A stretch of 64,000 nucleotides of DNA. It comes from Gaetbulibacter sp. S0825. Its GTDB lineage: Bacteria; Bacteroidota; Bacteroidia; Flavobacteriales; Flavobacteriaceae. Below are positions 18,912-28,641 of the stretch, piece after piece. Every line of letters starts with the position of its first letter. Positions within the stretch are counted from its first letter, which is position 1. The translations under genes and the position numbers were made by a program. The notes beneath the pieces were generated by a model. That model searched no databases, was not told the origin of the DNA, and saw only the letters and a list, made by a program, of their open reading frames with translations. Where the stretch lies: positions 496,001 to 560,000 of the forward strand of contig NZ_JAATJT010000003.1 of assembly GCF_011777505.1 (NCBI RefSeq), in the 5' to 3' direction.

Positions 18912-19001
18912 ACATGCATTAAGTTAAAACTATCTTAAGTATTGTTTACTTTTAAACATTAAGTAGTATTTTCATTATTAAACATATAGTATATTTTTAG
19001 C

Positions 19002-19403
19002 ATGAAACACTTTATTTTAATAATTGCTCTTTTTTTAAGCTCGCTAAGTTTTGCACAGGTTGATGATAGGCTAACTACTATTGAATTTGTGGAAGTTGTT
19101 AACAACAATAAAGCAGAAGCTCTATTCTATTTCCAAAACAATTGGAAAGTGTTACGCGATAAAGCCATAAAGAAAAACTACATACACTCTTACCAGCTTC
19201 TTGAAACTCCTGCGAGTGATGACGCCTCTTTTCAAATCATGTTATTAACAACCTACCAAAACAAAACTCAATATGACCAACGGGAAGAACACTTTCAAGA
19301 ACTGATTAAAGAAAGTGGTGGCCTAAAATTATTAAATAATAAAAAGCCAGTAGAATTCCGTAAAAGTTTGTTTAGCAAAGACATGGTAAGACATTGGAAC
19401 TAA
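19002..19403 (+). CDS. Small secreted protein of unknown function
   Basis: A 133-residue protein with a clear signal peptide (residues 1-18, ending LSFAQ). The mature part is mixed helix and strand and mentions no known catalytic motif. The stretch YHSYQLL... is not present; instead IHSYQLLETPASDDASFQIMLLTTYQN (about 56-83) resembles the core of the dimeric alpha/beta-barrel fold seen in small stress proteins, but this is only an impression. It converges with valS. Confidence 0.5.
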   Translation: MKHFILIIALFLSSLSFAQVDDRLTTIEFVEVVNNNKAEALFYFQNNWKVLRDKAIKKNYIHSYQLLETPASDDASFQIMLLTTYQNKTQYDQREEHFQELIKESGGLKLLNNKKPVEFRKSLFSKDMVRHWN

Positions 19404-19423
19404 AACAACTCTTGACTTTTTAA

Positions 19424-19464
19424 GAAAAAAAAAGAAAAAAAAAAGAAAAAAACGACCTTCGTTT
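19424..19464 (-). terminator. Terminator of valS with phased A-tracts
   Basis: On the minus strand a 6-bp stem (AAACGA with TCGTTT, 3-base loop, 19450-19464) is followed by a long T-rich tract interrupted by single C residues. It lies right after the valS stop codon. Confidence 0.7.
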
Positions 19465-19470
19465 AACTGC

Positions 19471-22104
19471 TTAATTCAAACTAGCCAAACTCGCTTTAAT
19501 CGTTTCAATTTTTGCCAAAGCATCTGCTTCTTTTTTCTTTTCACTCGCAACAACCTGTTCTGGTGCTCCAGCAACAAAGCGCTCATTAGAAAGCTTCTTT
19601 TGTACCGATTTTAAAAAGCCCTCGGTATAATTAAGTTCTTCTGTAAGTTTTGCTTTTTCAACTTCAACATCAATACTTCCTTGCATTGGGACAAAATACT
19701 CATTAGATTTTGCTCTAAAGGTTAATGCGCCATCAATTGCAGTATCTGTATAATTTAATGCAGAAATATTACCGAGTTTACTTATTACCACATCAAAGTT
19801 AGTAGCTGCTTTTCCATTATTCAATATAAACAGTTCAATTGCATCCTTAAACGGAATGTTTTTTTGCTTTCTAATAGTACGAATACCCGAAATAACATCC
19901 GATGCAAAATCAAACTCTTTGATTATTTTACTATTTACAGATTCTTTCTCTGGCCATGTAGCAACGATTAATGCTTCATCTGGAGAACGCTTAGCAATAA
20001 GCTGCCAAATTTCTTCCGTTAAGAAAGGCATAAATGGATGCAATATTTTTAAGTTATTCTCTAAAATAGCAATTATAGCATCAAATGTTGTTTTATCAAT
20101 TGGTTGTTGGTAAGCTGGTTTAACCATCTCTAACAACCACGAACAGAAATCGTTCCAGATAAGTTTATATGTTTCCATTAAAGCATCACTTAAGCGATAC
20201 TTACTAAAGTGATCCTCTATTAAAGCTAGGGTCTGTTGGAACTTATTTTGATACCAATCAATAGCTATTTTAGCGTATTCTGGTTGTTCGATATCTGCTA
20301 CTTCCCAACCATCAATTAACCTAAAAGCATTCCAAATTTTGTTAGCAAAAGCTTTTCCTTGTTGGCACTTTTCTTCGTCAAATAATAAATCGTTTCCAGC
20401 TCCTGAGCTTAAAAGCAACATGCCTATTCTTACACCATCTGCTCCATAAGTTTCAATAAGTTTTAAAGCATCTGGTGAATTTCCCAGCTGCTTAGACATT
20501 TTACGCCCTTGCTTATCACGCACAATTCCTGTAAAATAAACATTATTGAAGGGCTTTTCGTTTTTATACTCGTAACCAGAAATAATCATTCGTGCTACCC
20601 AAAAGAAAATAATATCTGGACCTGTTACCAAGTCGTTTGTTGGGTAGTAATAATTTATGTCTTTATTATCAGGATTTCTAATACCATCAAACACACTTAT
20701 TGGCCATAACCAAGATGAGAACCAAGTATCTAAAGCATCTGAGTCTTGAACTAAGTCGTTTATAGAAAGTGCTTTGTTTCCAGATTTTTCTTGTGCAAAT
20801 TTAAGAGCTTCTTCTTTAGACTCGGCAACTACAAAATCTTCCTGACCATCTCCAAAGTAATAGGCTGGAATTTGTTGTCCCCAAAGTAATTGACGAGAAA
20901 TATTCCAATCACGAATATTTGTCATCCAATGTCTATAGGTATTTTCAATTTTCTTTGGAAAAAACTTAATGTCACCTGTTTCTAAAACTGCCGAAATTGC
21001 AGGTTTTACAAGATTTTCCATTTTTAAGAACCATTGATCGCTTAAACGTGGTTCTATAATGGCTTTTGTACGTTCCGAAATACCAATTCTATTGTTGTAA
21101 TCTTCAACTTTTATTAAACAACCTAAGTTTTCTAATTCCTTAACAATCTCTTTTCTTGCTTCAAAACGATCTTCACCTTCATAATGCAAACCATAACTGT
21201 TAAGTGTGGCATCATCATTAAAAATATCTATGACTTCAAGGTTGTGCTTATCACCTATTTCCTTATCGTTTACATCATGAGCAGGTGTAATTTTTAAGCA
21301 TCCTGTTCCAAATTCAATATCAACATAATAATCCTCAATTATAGGAATTTCTCTATTACAAATAGGCACAATTACTTTTTTGCCTTTAAGATGGGTATAC
21401 CTTTCATCGTTTGGGTTAATACAAATTGCTGTATCGCCTAAGATTGTTTCTGGGCGTGTTGTAGCAATAGTAACAACATCGCTAGAGTCTTTTATTTTAT
21501 AAGCAACGTGATATAGTTTTCCTTGTTTTTCAATATATTCAACTTCTTCATCGGACAACGTTGTTTTAGCTTCAGGATCCCAGTTTACCATTCGGTAACC
21601 GCGATAAATCAGTCCTTTATTAAACAAATCCACAAAAACTTTGATAACGCTTTCGCTCATATCGTCATCCATCGTGAATTTTGTCCGATCCCAATCGCAG
21701 GAACATCCTAATTTTTTAAGCTGCTCCAGAATAACGCCTCCATATTCATGGGTCCAATTCCAAGCATGCTTTAAAAACTCATCACGTGATAAATTATTTT
21801 TATCTATTCCTTGTTGCTTTAACTTAGCCACAACTTTAGCTTCAGTAGCAATAGATGCGTGATCTGTACCAGGAACCCAACAGGCATTTTTACCTAATAA
21901 ACGTGCACGACGAATCAATACATCTTGTAACGTATTATTGAGCATGTGTCCCATGTGTAAAATTCCAGTAACATTTGGAGGAGGAATTACTATAGTATAA
22001 GGCTCTCTTTTATCTGGTTCTGAATGAAAATAATTATGTTTCATCCAGTAATCGTACCACTTATTTTCTACATTATTTGCATCAAAATGCGATGGTATAG
22101 ACAT
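19471..22104 (-). CDS. valS: Valyl-tRNA synthetase
   Basis: Charges tRNA-Val with valine. The product from the chosen start is 877 residues. The HIGH-type motif is HMGHM (about 50-54), the KMSKS-type motif is KMSKQ (near residue 535), the editing domain lies between, and the tRNA anticodon-binding domain and C-terminal coiled coil (about 810-877) follow. An in-frame ATG 33 bases further upstream (22137) exists. I prefer 22104 because MSIPSHFDANNVENKWY matches the usual start of the family and because a -7 promoter element overlaps 22137, which would put that codon outside the message. Confidence 0.97.
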   Translation of the reverse strand: MSIPSHFDANNVENKWYDYWMKHNYFHSEPDKREPYTIVIPPPNVTGILHMGHMLNNTLQDVLIRRARLLGKNACWVPGTDHASIATEAKVVAKLKQQGIDKNNLSRDEFLKHAWNWTHEYGGVILEQLKKLGCSCDWDRTKFTMDDDMSESVIKVFVDLFNKGLIYRGYRMVNWDPEAKTTLSDEEVEYIEKQGKLYHVAYKIKDSSDVVTIATTRPETILGDTAICINPNDERYTHLKGKKVIVPICNREIPIIEDYYVDIEFGTGCLKITPAHDVNDKEIGDKHNLEVIDIFNDDATLNSYGLHYEGEDRFEARKEIVKELENLGCLIKVEDYNNRIGISERTKAIIEPRLSDQWFLKMENLVKPAISAVLETGDIKFFPKKIENTYRHWMTNIRDWNISRQLLWGQQIPAYYFGDGQEDFVVAESKEEALKFAQEKSGNKALSINDLVQDSDALDTWFSSWLWPISVFDGIRNPDNKDINYYYPTNDLVTGPDIIFFWVARMIISGYEYKNEKPFNNVYFTGIVRDKQGRKMSKQLGNSPDALKLIETYGADGVRIGMLLLSSGAGNDLLFDEEKCQQGKAFANKIWNAFRLIDGWEVADIEQPEYAKIAIDWYQNKFQQTLALIEDHFSKYRLSDALMETYKLIWNDFCSWLLEMVKPAYQQPIDKTTFDAIIAILENNLKILHPFMPFLTEEIWQLIAKRSPDEALIVATWPEKESVNSKIIKEFDFASDVISGIRTIRKQKNIPFKDAIELFILNNGKAATNFDVVISKLGNISALNYTDTAIDGALTFRAKSNEYFVPMQGSIDVEVEKAKLTEELNYTEGFLKSVQKKLSNERFVAGAPEQVVASEKKKEADALAKIETIKASLASLN

Positions 22105-22134
22105 ACTTTGGAATAATTTTTGAATACTAATGTG

Positions 22135-22142
22135 CAAAAGTA
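22135..22142 (-). promoter_or_regulatory. Promoter -7 element of valS; decides the start
   Basis: TACTTTTG on the minus strand fits TAnnTTTG. Transcription would begin near 22129, so the ATG at 22137 cannot be in the message and the ATG at 22104 is the likely start. Confidence 0.6.
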
Positions 22143-22231
22143 GGTATATTTTGTTTTCTGCGAAATTAAAATGACTTAATAATGACCTTAACGATAGGTT
22201 GAATGCATAATCAAGAGTGCATTACGTCTAA

Positions 22232-22239
22232 TAATTTTG
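22232..22239 (+). promoter_or_regulatory. Promoter -7 element of the DUF1573 gene
   Basis: TAATTTTG matches TAnnTTTG and lies 47 bases before the start codon at 22287. Confidence 0.45.
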
Positions 22240-22286
22240 TAGAATGATGAAAATGTATGTATGTTTACAATGATTAAAAACCTAAA

Positions 22287-22721
22287 ATGATGAAAAAATT
22301 AGTAATCTTATTATTTGTTGGAATGATTGGTTTTGCAGTATCTGCTCAGGATAAAGTAGCAAAAATCAAGTTTAAAACTGAGACCATTGACTATGGTACA
22401 ATTGAAAAAGGTGCTGATGGTGTTCGTGTTTTTGAATTTACAAATACAGGTGATGCTCCTTTGGTTATAACCAAAGTTAAGTCTACATGTGGTTGTACAG
22501 TACCAAAAAAACCTGAAGCTCCAATTATGCCTGGAGATACTGGTGAAATTGAAGTTAAATACGACACAAAACGATTAGGTGTTATTATGAAAACCATATT
22601 AGTTACTTCTAATGCTGAAACATCAAGCGTTGCTTTAAAAATTAAAGGGAAAGTTATTGACCCAAGTAAGAGTAGTGTGTTGGAGAAAAAAAGTAAAAGT
22701 GTTTTAGAACAAACACAATAA
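22287..22721 (+). CDS. DUF1573-domain secreted protein
   Basis: A 144-residue exported protein. The signal peptide is residues 1-20 (ending AVSAQ). The DUF1573 immunoglobulin-like domain follows (about 25-125), starting at FKTETIDYGTIEKGADGVRVF and containing the family pattern VKSTCGCTVPKKPEAPI and GEIEVKYDTKRLG. Such domains are ASPM/SPD-2/hydin-like sandwiches common in Bacteroidota envelopes; a specific role is unknown. It may use a second ATG one codon later (MM at the start). Confidence 0.92.
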   Translation: MMKKLVILLFVGMIGFAVSAQDKVAKIKFKTETIDYGTIEKGADGVRVFEFTNTGDAPLVITKVKSTCGCTVPKKPEAPIMPGDTGEIEVKYDTKRLGVIMKTILVTSNAETSSVALKIKGKVIDPSKSSVLEKKSKSVLEQTQ

Positions 22722-22739
22722 AATATTAAAAGATTTATT

Positions 22740-22768
22740 AAAATCCTCCATATGGAGGATTTTTTTTT
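22740..22768. terminator. Bidirectional terminator
   Basis: A perfect 24-bp palindrome centred on CATATG (arms AAAATCCTCCA and TGGAGGATTTT) is followed by T residues on the plus strand. It serves the DUF1573 gene and lies at the 3' end of the convergent aspartyl protease gene. Confidence 0.85.
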
Positions 22769-24104
22769 AGAATAAACTTTCTAGTTGAAATTGAAATTTC
22801 ATTTGAACTCCATTTCTATCAATAATCATTTTTATACGCCTACCATTATGTCCGTAAAATAGCTGGGTTACTTGTTGTATAGAATAAAGATGAGCATCTT
22901 TGTTATTAACACTTAAGATAATATCATTTAGCCTTAAACCCGCTCTTTCAGCTGGGGAGCCTTTTCGCAACTCAACAATTGAAAATGATGGCGCCAATGC
23001 GTATTTGTAAGATTTAGAAAAGTCAATAAAATTCCCTCCAGCACTGTTATTAGTTGTTCCATATGGCATTTTAACTTGACTTGAATTTAACTCCTTTACA
23101 ACTCTAACACCGCTATGTTCAAGAGAAATACCACTCTTATTATAATTAAAAGGGTCTTTAAATTTACTGTTTTTACGCAAGGTTATTTTCTTGTTTTTAT
23201 AATCAAATATTACATTGAACCGCTTTAATATTTCCCCTCCCAAACTTCCATTTCTTTCTTTAAACTTTCTGGCAAAACTAACGGAGGTCGAATCTGGAAA
23301 AGCAGTATTTACTTCCTCTAAAGAAAAACTACCAATAGAAAAACTATAAACTTTTGAGCGTTTACCATAAACACTTCCGCTTAACCCTCTACCTAAAAAA
23401 TCTATAAAAAACTTCTTTGGAACATTAATATTTTTTTTTTCATCATTAAATAACCATAATGCATCACTTCCTCCACTATCAATTAAAAGTTTTACTGGAA
23501 TGGGTTTGTCATTTTTTCCCACTATAACACTTCCATCAATAAATGGCTTTTTACCTGAAAAATCTAAATTAAATGTTTCACATTTTTTACATTTTTTAGC
23601 TTTATAAAACTCTGGAGCATAAAAAGTTATATTTTTTTTGGAATAATTAATTTCTACTATAAAATCTTTTAATAAGTCATAACCTATAATACCATGTATA
23701 GGTATCCCAAGTTGTGGTGTAAAGTTTAATGAAGGATCAAAAATGGCAAATACATCCTGGGTGATATTAACAGCATCACCAATTTTAAAAACATTGTCTT
23801 TTGACCTAAGAGCTTCTACAGAATCTCCTTCTCCTAAACCTCTTAAAAAGATTTGTTCCGTTTTGTTTATTTTAAGTTCGCTAGATAAATTAACAAAATT
23901 GAATATAATTGCTTTACTAACTCCTGTGTCCAACAAAAAAGACAATGGGACACCATTAACCTCAACAGGAATAACTACAAGGTTATTTATTAGTTTAAAG
24001 CTAACCTTATCTTTATCACTATCTTGTAGTACAAACTTACCTTGCGTATAAGCAGATAAGGTCAATACGAATAGTATTGAAAAAATTAAACACCTCTTTT
24101 TCAT
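22767..24104 (-). CDS. Secreted retropepsin-like aspartyl protease with PDZ domain
   Basis: A 445-residue exported protein. The signal peptide is about residues 1-20. Two aspartyl-protease half sites are visible: LLDTGVSKAIIF (about 57-68) and LLIDSGGSDALWLF (about 205-218). A C-terminal PDZ domain (about 365-440) contains LRKGSPAERAGLRLNDIILSVN. Homologues in Bacteroidota are annotated as aspartyl protease family proteins, and few have been characterised. It is monocistronic and converges on the DUF1573 gene. Confidence 0.9.
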   Translation of the reverse strand: MKKRCLIFSILFVLTLSAYTQGKFVLQDSDKDKVSFKLINNLVVIPVEVNGVPLSFLLDTGVSKAIIFNFVNLSSELKINKTEQIFLRGLGEGDSVEALRSKDNVFKIGDAVNITQDVFAIFDPSLNFTPQLGIPIHGIIGYDLLKDFIVEINYSKKNITFYAPEFYKAKKCKKCETFNLDFSGKKPFIDGSVIVGKNDKPIPVKLLIDSGGSDALWLFNDEKKNINVPKKFFIDFLGRGLSGSVYGKRSKVYSFSIGSFSLEEVNTAFPDSTSVSFARKFKERNGSLGGEILKRFNVIFDYKNKKITLRKNSKFKDPFNYNKSGISLEHSGVRVVKELNSSQVKMPYGTTNNSAGGNFIDFSKSYKYALAPSFSIVELRKGSPAERAGLRLNDIILSVNNKDAHLYSIQQVTQLFYGHNGRRIKMIIDRNGVQMKFQFQLESLF

Positions 24105-24229
24105 GCAATTAATTATAGGCTAACAACAATTTACAAATCTTTTTATAAAATACTTTCTAAAGCAGCATTTTTTAAATAAACTTTAGGATTATTTTTTGCA
24201 ACTTTGTAATTCTATTAAACAACTATAAA

Positions 24230-25420
24230 ATGCCAACTATATCTAACAAAGGAAAAGCAATGCCACAATCACCAATTAGAAAATTGGTGCCATTTGCTGA
24301 AAATGCTTATAAACAAGGTAAAACAGTTTACCATTTAAATATTGGACAACCAGATATTAAAACACCACAGGTAGCTTTAGATGCTGTGAAAGTACACTCT
24401 TTGGATATTTTAGCTTATACACGTTCTGAAGGTTCTGAAGGCTACAGAACTAAAATAGCCGATTATTATGCTAAAAATGACATCTATATAAACCATGATG
24501 ACATTATAGTGACCACTGGAGGAAGCGAAGCTTTACTTTTTGCCTTTGGAAGCATCATGGATACTGACGACGAAATCATTATACCCGAGCCTTTTTATGC
24601 CAACTATAATGGCTTTTCTACTGCTTCAGGAGTAAAAGTTGTTCCTGTAATTTCTAAAATTGAAGATAATTTTGCCTTGCCTCCAATTGAGGAGTTTGAA
24701 AAACTTATCACACCAAAAACAAAAGCAATTTTAATTTGCAACCCTGGAAACCCAACAGGTTATCTATATTCTAAAGAAGAAATTAAAAAACTAGCTTCAA
24801 TAGTAAAAAAATATGATTTATTTTTAATTGCAGACGAAGTGTATCGTGAATTTGCTTATGATGGTGCTAAGCACTATTCTATTTTACAAGGAAACGATCT
24901 TGACCAACATGCAATTATAATTGACTCTGTTTCTAAGCGCTATAGTATGTGTGGCGCAAGAATTGGTTGCATGGTGTCAAAAAACAAAGAAGTAATACAA
25001 ACAGCATTAAAATTTGCACAAGCACGTTTGTCTCCTCCAACATTGGCTCAAATTGCTAGTGAAGCAGCTCTGGCAACACCACAAAGCTATTTTGATGAAG
25101 TTATAACCGAATATGTTGAAAGACGTAACACACTTATTGAAGAATTACAAAAAATAGATGGTGTTAAAGTAGCCAAACCAAAAGGTGCTTTTTATTGCAT
25201 TGCAGAATTACCAATAAATGATGCCGACGCTTTTGCACAATGGTTGCTTGAAAAATTTGATGTTAATGGAGAAACTGTTATGGTTGCTCCTGCTGCTGGA
25301 TTTTACTCAACACCTGGAGTTGGACTTAACCAAATAAGAATTGCTTACGTATTAAATAAAGAGAGTTTAGTTAAAGCTGTAAATATTTTAAAAGAAGCAC
25401 TAAAGGTTTATAAAGATTAG
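24230..25420 (+). CDS. PLP-dependent class I/II aminotransferase
   Basis: A 396-residue cytoplasmic aminotransferase of the aspartate-aminotransferase fold (AspC/Aat group I). The conserved blocks are GQPDIKTP (about 38), the PLP-phosphate site GGSEALLFAF (about 95), NPGNPTGYLYS (about 172), ADEVYREFAYDG (about 201) and the PLP lysine in DSVSKRYSMCGARIG (Lys near residue 237). The precise amino-acid substrate is not fixed by these motifs. It is translationally linked to murB, whose GTG start overlaps its stop by one base. Confidence 0.92.
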   Translation: MPTISNKGKAMPQSPIRKLVPFAENAYKQGKTVYHLNIGQPDIKTPQVALDAVKVHSLDILAYTRSEGSEGYRTKIADYYAKNDIYINHDDIIVTTGGSEALLFAFGSIMDTDDEIIIPEPFYANYNGFSTASGVKVVPVISKIEDNFALPPIEEFEKLITPKTKAILICNPGNPTGYLYSKEEIKKLASIVKKYDLFLIADEVYREFAYDGAKHYSILQGNDLDQHAIIIDSVSKRYSMCGARIGCMVSKNKEVIQTALKFAQARLSPPTLAQIASEAALATPQSYFDEVITEYVERRNTLIEELQKIDGVKVAKPKGAFYCIAELPINDADAFAQWLLEKFDVNGETVMVAPAAGFYSTPGVGLNQIRIAYVLNKESLVKAVNILKEALKVYKD

Positions 25421-26433
25421 TGAATATTCAAAAAAACATATCTCTAAAACCTTATAATACCTTTGGCATTAATGTTTTTGCAAAACAATTTATGTCAATA
25501 AATAGTATTGAAGAGTTGCAAGAAGTTTTAAAGTCGGAAGACTACTCAAACACATTTATTTTAGGTGGTGGTAGCAATATGCTACTCACAAAAGATATTG
25601 ACAAATTTGTACTTCATATTAATTTAAAAGGCATTGACGTAGTTTTTGAAACAGCATCTACAGTTCTCGTTAAAGCGAATGCTGGCGAAAATTGGCATGA
25701 ATTTGTCCTTTGGTGTATTGATAATGATTTTGGTGGTATTGAAAATTTGTCACTAATACCAGGAAATGTTGGTACTGCTCCTATTCAAAATATTGGTGCT
25801 TATGGTGTGGAGTTAAAAGATGTTTTTGAGTCTTGCGAAGCTTTACACATGGCATCTGGTGAAATAAAAATGTTTACAAAAGAAGATTGCCAATTTGATT
25901 ACAGAAATTCTGTATTTAAAAATGAGCTTAAAGGTCAATACATTATTTTGAATGTAACCTTTAAACTTACCACTCAAAATCATGCTATTAAAACCGATTA
26001 TGGTGCGATAGGCAATGAATTAGAAAAACAAAACATTACAAAACCAACCGTAAAAGATATCTCTAAGGCTGTTATTGCAATAAGGTCATCTAAACTTCCA
26101 GACCCAAAAGAAATTGGAAATAGCGGGAGTTTTTTTAAAAACCCAATAATTCCAAAAACACAGTTTGACACACTTAAACAAAATTTCCCTAAAATACCAA
26201 GTTATAGCGTTTCGGAGGAGTTAGTTAAAATTCCTGCAGGATGGTTAATAGAACATGCTGGTTTTAAAGGTAAAAAGTTTAATAATTATGGTGTTCATAA
26301 AAATCAAGCATTAGTTTTGGTAAATTATGGAAATGCTAATGGAAATGACATTTTAAACCTATCTAAACTCATTCAAAAAACTATAAAACGTATTTTTGAC
26401 ATTAATTTAGAAGCTGAAGTAAATATTTTTTAA
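25420..26433 (+). CDS. murB: UDP-N-acetylenolpyruvoylglucosamine reductase
   Basis: Makes UDP-N-acetylmuramate for peptidoglycan. The 337-residue protein has an FAD-binding domain with FILGGGSNMLLT (about 47-58) and SLIPGNVGTAPIQNIGAYG (about 110-128), the substrate-binding part with GNSGSFFKNP (active-site Ser), the LIEHAGFKG motif, and a final catalytic Glu in LEAEVNIF. It is the type I form. It starts with GTG inside the stop of the aminotransferase gene, so the two are co-translated. Confidence 0.96.
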   Translation: MNIQKNISLKPYNTFGINVFAKQFMSINSIEELQEVLKSEDYSNTFILGGGSNMLLTKDIDKFVLHINLKGIDVVFETASTVLVKANAGENWHEFVLWCIDNDFGGIENLSLIPGNVGTAPIQNIGAYGVELKDVFESCEALHMASGEIKMFTKEDCQFDYRNSVFKNELKGQYIILNVTFKLTTQNHAIKTDYGAIGNELEKQNITKPTVKDISKAVIAIRSSKLPDPKEIGNSGSFFKNPIIPKTQFDTLKQNFPKIPSYSVSEELVKIPAGWLIEHAGFKGKKFNNYGVHKNQALVLVNYGNANGNDILNLSKLIQKTIKRIFDINLEAEVNIF

Positions 26434-26533
26434 CATTTAGCGTTACTCTCATTAAAGTTTCAAGAAATCAATTTACCTTTTTAATTAATCAGTATAATTG
26501 CTATCTTGTTTTAAATATATTATATAACCCAAT

Positions 26534-27064
26534 TTGGTTTCACAATTAGAACTACATATTGTTAGTCTTTTAAAGGAAGGAGATAAAAGAGCCATTCCTA
26601 TTATTTATGAGAATTATTCAGGTTCCTTACTTGGTGTGATTCAAAAAATAATAAAGGATGAAGCCATGGCGCAGGACGTTCTTCAAGAAACGTTCATAAA
26701 AGTTTGGAAGTACGCAAAAAAATATGACGAAAAAAAAGCCAAATTGTTTACTTGGTTATATCGTATTGCAAGAAACACTGCTATTGATAAATTACGAAGT
26801 CACAATCTAAAATTTGAAAAAGAAATCCAAATAGCCGATTCTAACGTATATAAGATATCAACAGCAGGATTAAATCAAGACGCAATTGATTTACAAAAGC
26901 ATGTTGCAACATTGGATGTAAAGTACCAGATAGTGTTAAAAGCCTTATTTTTTGAGGGCATGACACAACAGGAAGCAAGTGATGAGCTCGATATTCCGTT
27001 AGGTACAATAAAGTCCAGATTAAAAATTGGATTAAGAGAGTTAAAAAAAATCTATAGTCCATAA
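26534..27064 (+). CDS. ECF RNA polymerase sigma factor
   Basis: A 176-residue sigma-70-family factor of the extracytoplasmic-function type. Region 2 (about 15-90) has EDEAMAQDVLQETFIKVW-like spacing (DEAMAQDVLQETFIKVWKYA) and the RIARNTAIDKLR motif. Region 4 (about 120-172) has the helix-turn-helix EGMTQQEASDELDIPLGTIKSRLKIGLRELK. The start used is TTG, since no ATG fits upstream in frame. The next gene, 12 bases on, encodes its anti-sigma factor, a standard ECF pairing. Confidence 0.93.
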   Translation: MVSQLELHIVSLLKEGDKRAIPIIYENYSGSLLGVIQKIIKDEAMAQDVLQETFIKVWKYAKKYDEKKAKLFTWLYRIARNTAIDKLRSHNLKFEKEIQIADSNVYKISTAGLNQDAIDLQKHVATLDVKYQIVLKALFFEGMTQQEASDELDIPLGTIKSRLKIGLRELKKIYSP

Positions 27065-27076
27065 ATTATTACAGTC

Positions 27077-27874
27077 ATGGAAAAAAAAGTACAAAAATTT
27101 TTAGCATCTGGTTTACTGGATAAGTACTTGATTGGAGCCACTACAGCTTCAGAAACTGTAGCAGTAGAATCATTTATACTTAAACATCCTGAGGTTAAAG
27201 AAGAATATGATTTGTTGCAAGAACGACTAGAATTAGCAGCAAAAACTCAAGCTGTTAGACCTCCTTCATATACATTAGATGTTATTTTAGATACCATTAA
27301 CGAAAAGCCTGTAATTCATTTACAGCCTCAACGTAAAGTATCTGCATGGTTTAGTATAGCTGCAAGTGTTGCTGCACTAATATTTGCTGGAACTGCTTAC
27401 AAACTATATGATAAAAACCAGGATTTGTTAAACGAGAACAATACTATTGCCGAAGAAATTTTCGACTTAAGAGACGATATTCAAGAAAACAATAGCAAGC
27501 TTGATGATGTTATGAGACAATTCATGAAGCTAAACAATCCTGAAACCGAGAAGTATGTATTGAGAGGAAATGATAGAGCTGAAGACTTAAAAACTGTGGC
27601 ATATATCAACCCTATTGAGAAATCATCTTTGATAGATGTTGTGTCACTTCCAGAAATTTCGCAAGAGCAATCATACCAGTTATGGGCGCAAATGCAAGAC
27701 AAAATGGTGAATTTAGGTATTCTTGATATTGAAGACCGTAAACTTAAATCGGTACCTTATATTGAGGATGCATTGAGTTTAAATATTACTATTGAGCCTA
27801 AAGGAGGGAATAGCAATGCTTCTTTAGAAAATTCAGTAGCCGAAATTTCTTTAAAACAAAAAAACAACAATTAA
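27077..27874 (+). CDS. Anti-sigma factor, RskA-like
   Basis: A 265-residue single-pass membrane protein that should hold the neighbouring ECF sigma factor inactive. The cytoplasmic N-terminal part (1-90) includes the zinc-free anti-sigma-like helices. One membrane helix lies at about 92-110 (SAWFSIAASVAALIFAGTAY). A coiled stretch follows (about 113-150). The periplasmic anti-sigma-K/RskA C-terminal domain (about 165-260) contains SQEQSYQLWAQMQDKMVNLG. The signal that releases the sigma factor is unknown. Confidence 0.9.
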   Translation: MEKKVQKFLASGLLDKYLIGATTASETVAVESFILKHPEVKEEYDLLQERLELAAKTQAVRPPSYTLDVILDTINEKPVIHLQPQRKVSAWFSIAASVAALIFAGTAYKLYDKNQDLLNENNTIAEEIFDLRDDIQENNSKLDDVMRQFMKLNNPETEKYVLRGNDRAEDLKTVAYINPIEKSSLIDVVSLPEISQEQSYQLWAQMQDKMVNLGILDIEDRKLKSVPYIEDALSLNITIEPKGGNSNASLENSVAEISLKQKNNN

Positions 27875-27896
27875 CACTTATAGTACACTTAGTAAT

Positions 27897-27931
27897 AAAA
27901 AAGAGCCTTTTTAATATAAAGGCTCTTTTTT
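27897..27931. terminator. Bidirectional terminator
   Basis: AAAAAGAGCCTTT pairs with AAAGGCTCTTTTT around a 7-base loop, with T runs on both strands. It separates the anti-sigma gene from the convergent aquaporin gene. Confidence 0.88.
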
Positions 27932-27939
27932 ATTATGTA

Positions 27940-28641
27940 TTAATTGTCGCTAGTTGCAATTCCGTATTTCCAAATTAATGTACCTAAAATACCACCTGCA
28001 ATTGGCGCTACTATAAAAAGCCAAAGCTGTTGTAATGCCATTCCTCCAGCAAAAACAGCAGGCCCTAAACTACGAGCAGGATTTACAGAAGTACCTGTGA
28101 TTGGAATCACTACCATGTGTATTAAAACCAATGTTAAACCAATGGCTAAACCTGCCATTGTTGCATTACCAAGTTTAGACGTAACCGCATGAATTACTAT
28201 TAAGAAGATAGCTGTAAAAACAAGTTCAGCAATAAATGCTGCTTGCATCGAATAGTTACCTAGGTAACCTTCTCCCCAACCATTGGAACCATAAGCCCAT
28301 TCACCTGCTTCAAACCCTGATTGTCCATTTAGCAGAGTAGATAATACTAGAATCGCTAAAACAGCTCCAATACACTGTCCAATGACATAACCAACAGTAT
28401 CTTTTACCGAAAGCTTCCCAGCAACCATCATTCCAACCGAAATAGCTGGATTAATATGGCAGCCAGATATGGGTCCAATGGTATAAGCCATAGCTACTAC
28501 CGCTAAACCAAAAGCGAGAGAAATTCCTAATAATCCAAGCCCAGAAACAGCTCCAACAGAGCCTCCTGCTATGGCTGCTGCACCACAACCAAATAAGGTG
28601 AGGCAAAACGTTCCAAATAATTCTGAAATAATGTTTTTCAT
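27940..28641 (-). CDS. Aquaporin (MIP family, AqpZ-like)
   Basis: A 233-residue inner-membrane channel with six membrane helices and the two half-helix NPA motifs: HINPA (Asn64-Pro-Ala) and SVNPAR (Asn187-Pro-Ala, followed by the selectivity-filter Arg190). The residues resemble water-selective AqpZ more than glycerol facilitators, which have a larger loop and an Asp after the second NPA. It is the only gene on its strand here. Confidence 0.95.
   Translation of the reverse strand: MKNIISELFGTFCLTLFGCGAAAIAGGSVGAVSGLGLLGISLAFGLAVVAMAYTIGPISGCHINPAISVGMMVAGKLSVKDTVGYVIGQCIGAVLAILVLSTLLNGQSGFEAGEWAYGSNGWGEGYLGNYSMQAAFIAELVFTAIFLIVIHAVTSKLGNATMAGLAIGLTLVLIHMVVIPITGTSVNPARSLGPAVFAGGMALQQLWLFIVAPIAGGILGTLIWKYGIATSDN

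Noticed and set aside
22105-22137. Longer valS reading frame beginning at 22137.
   Set aside because: A promoter -7 element overlaps this codon and the extra 11 residues do not resemble the family N terminus.
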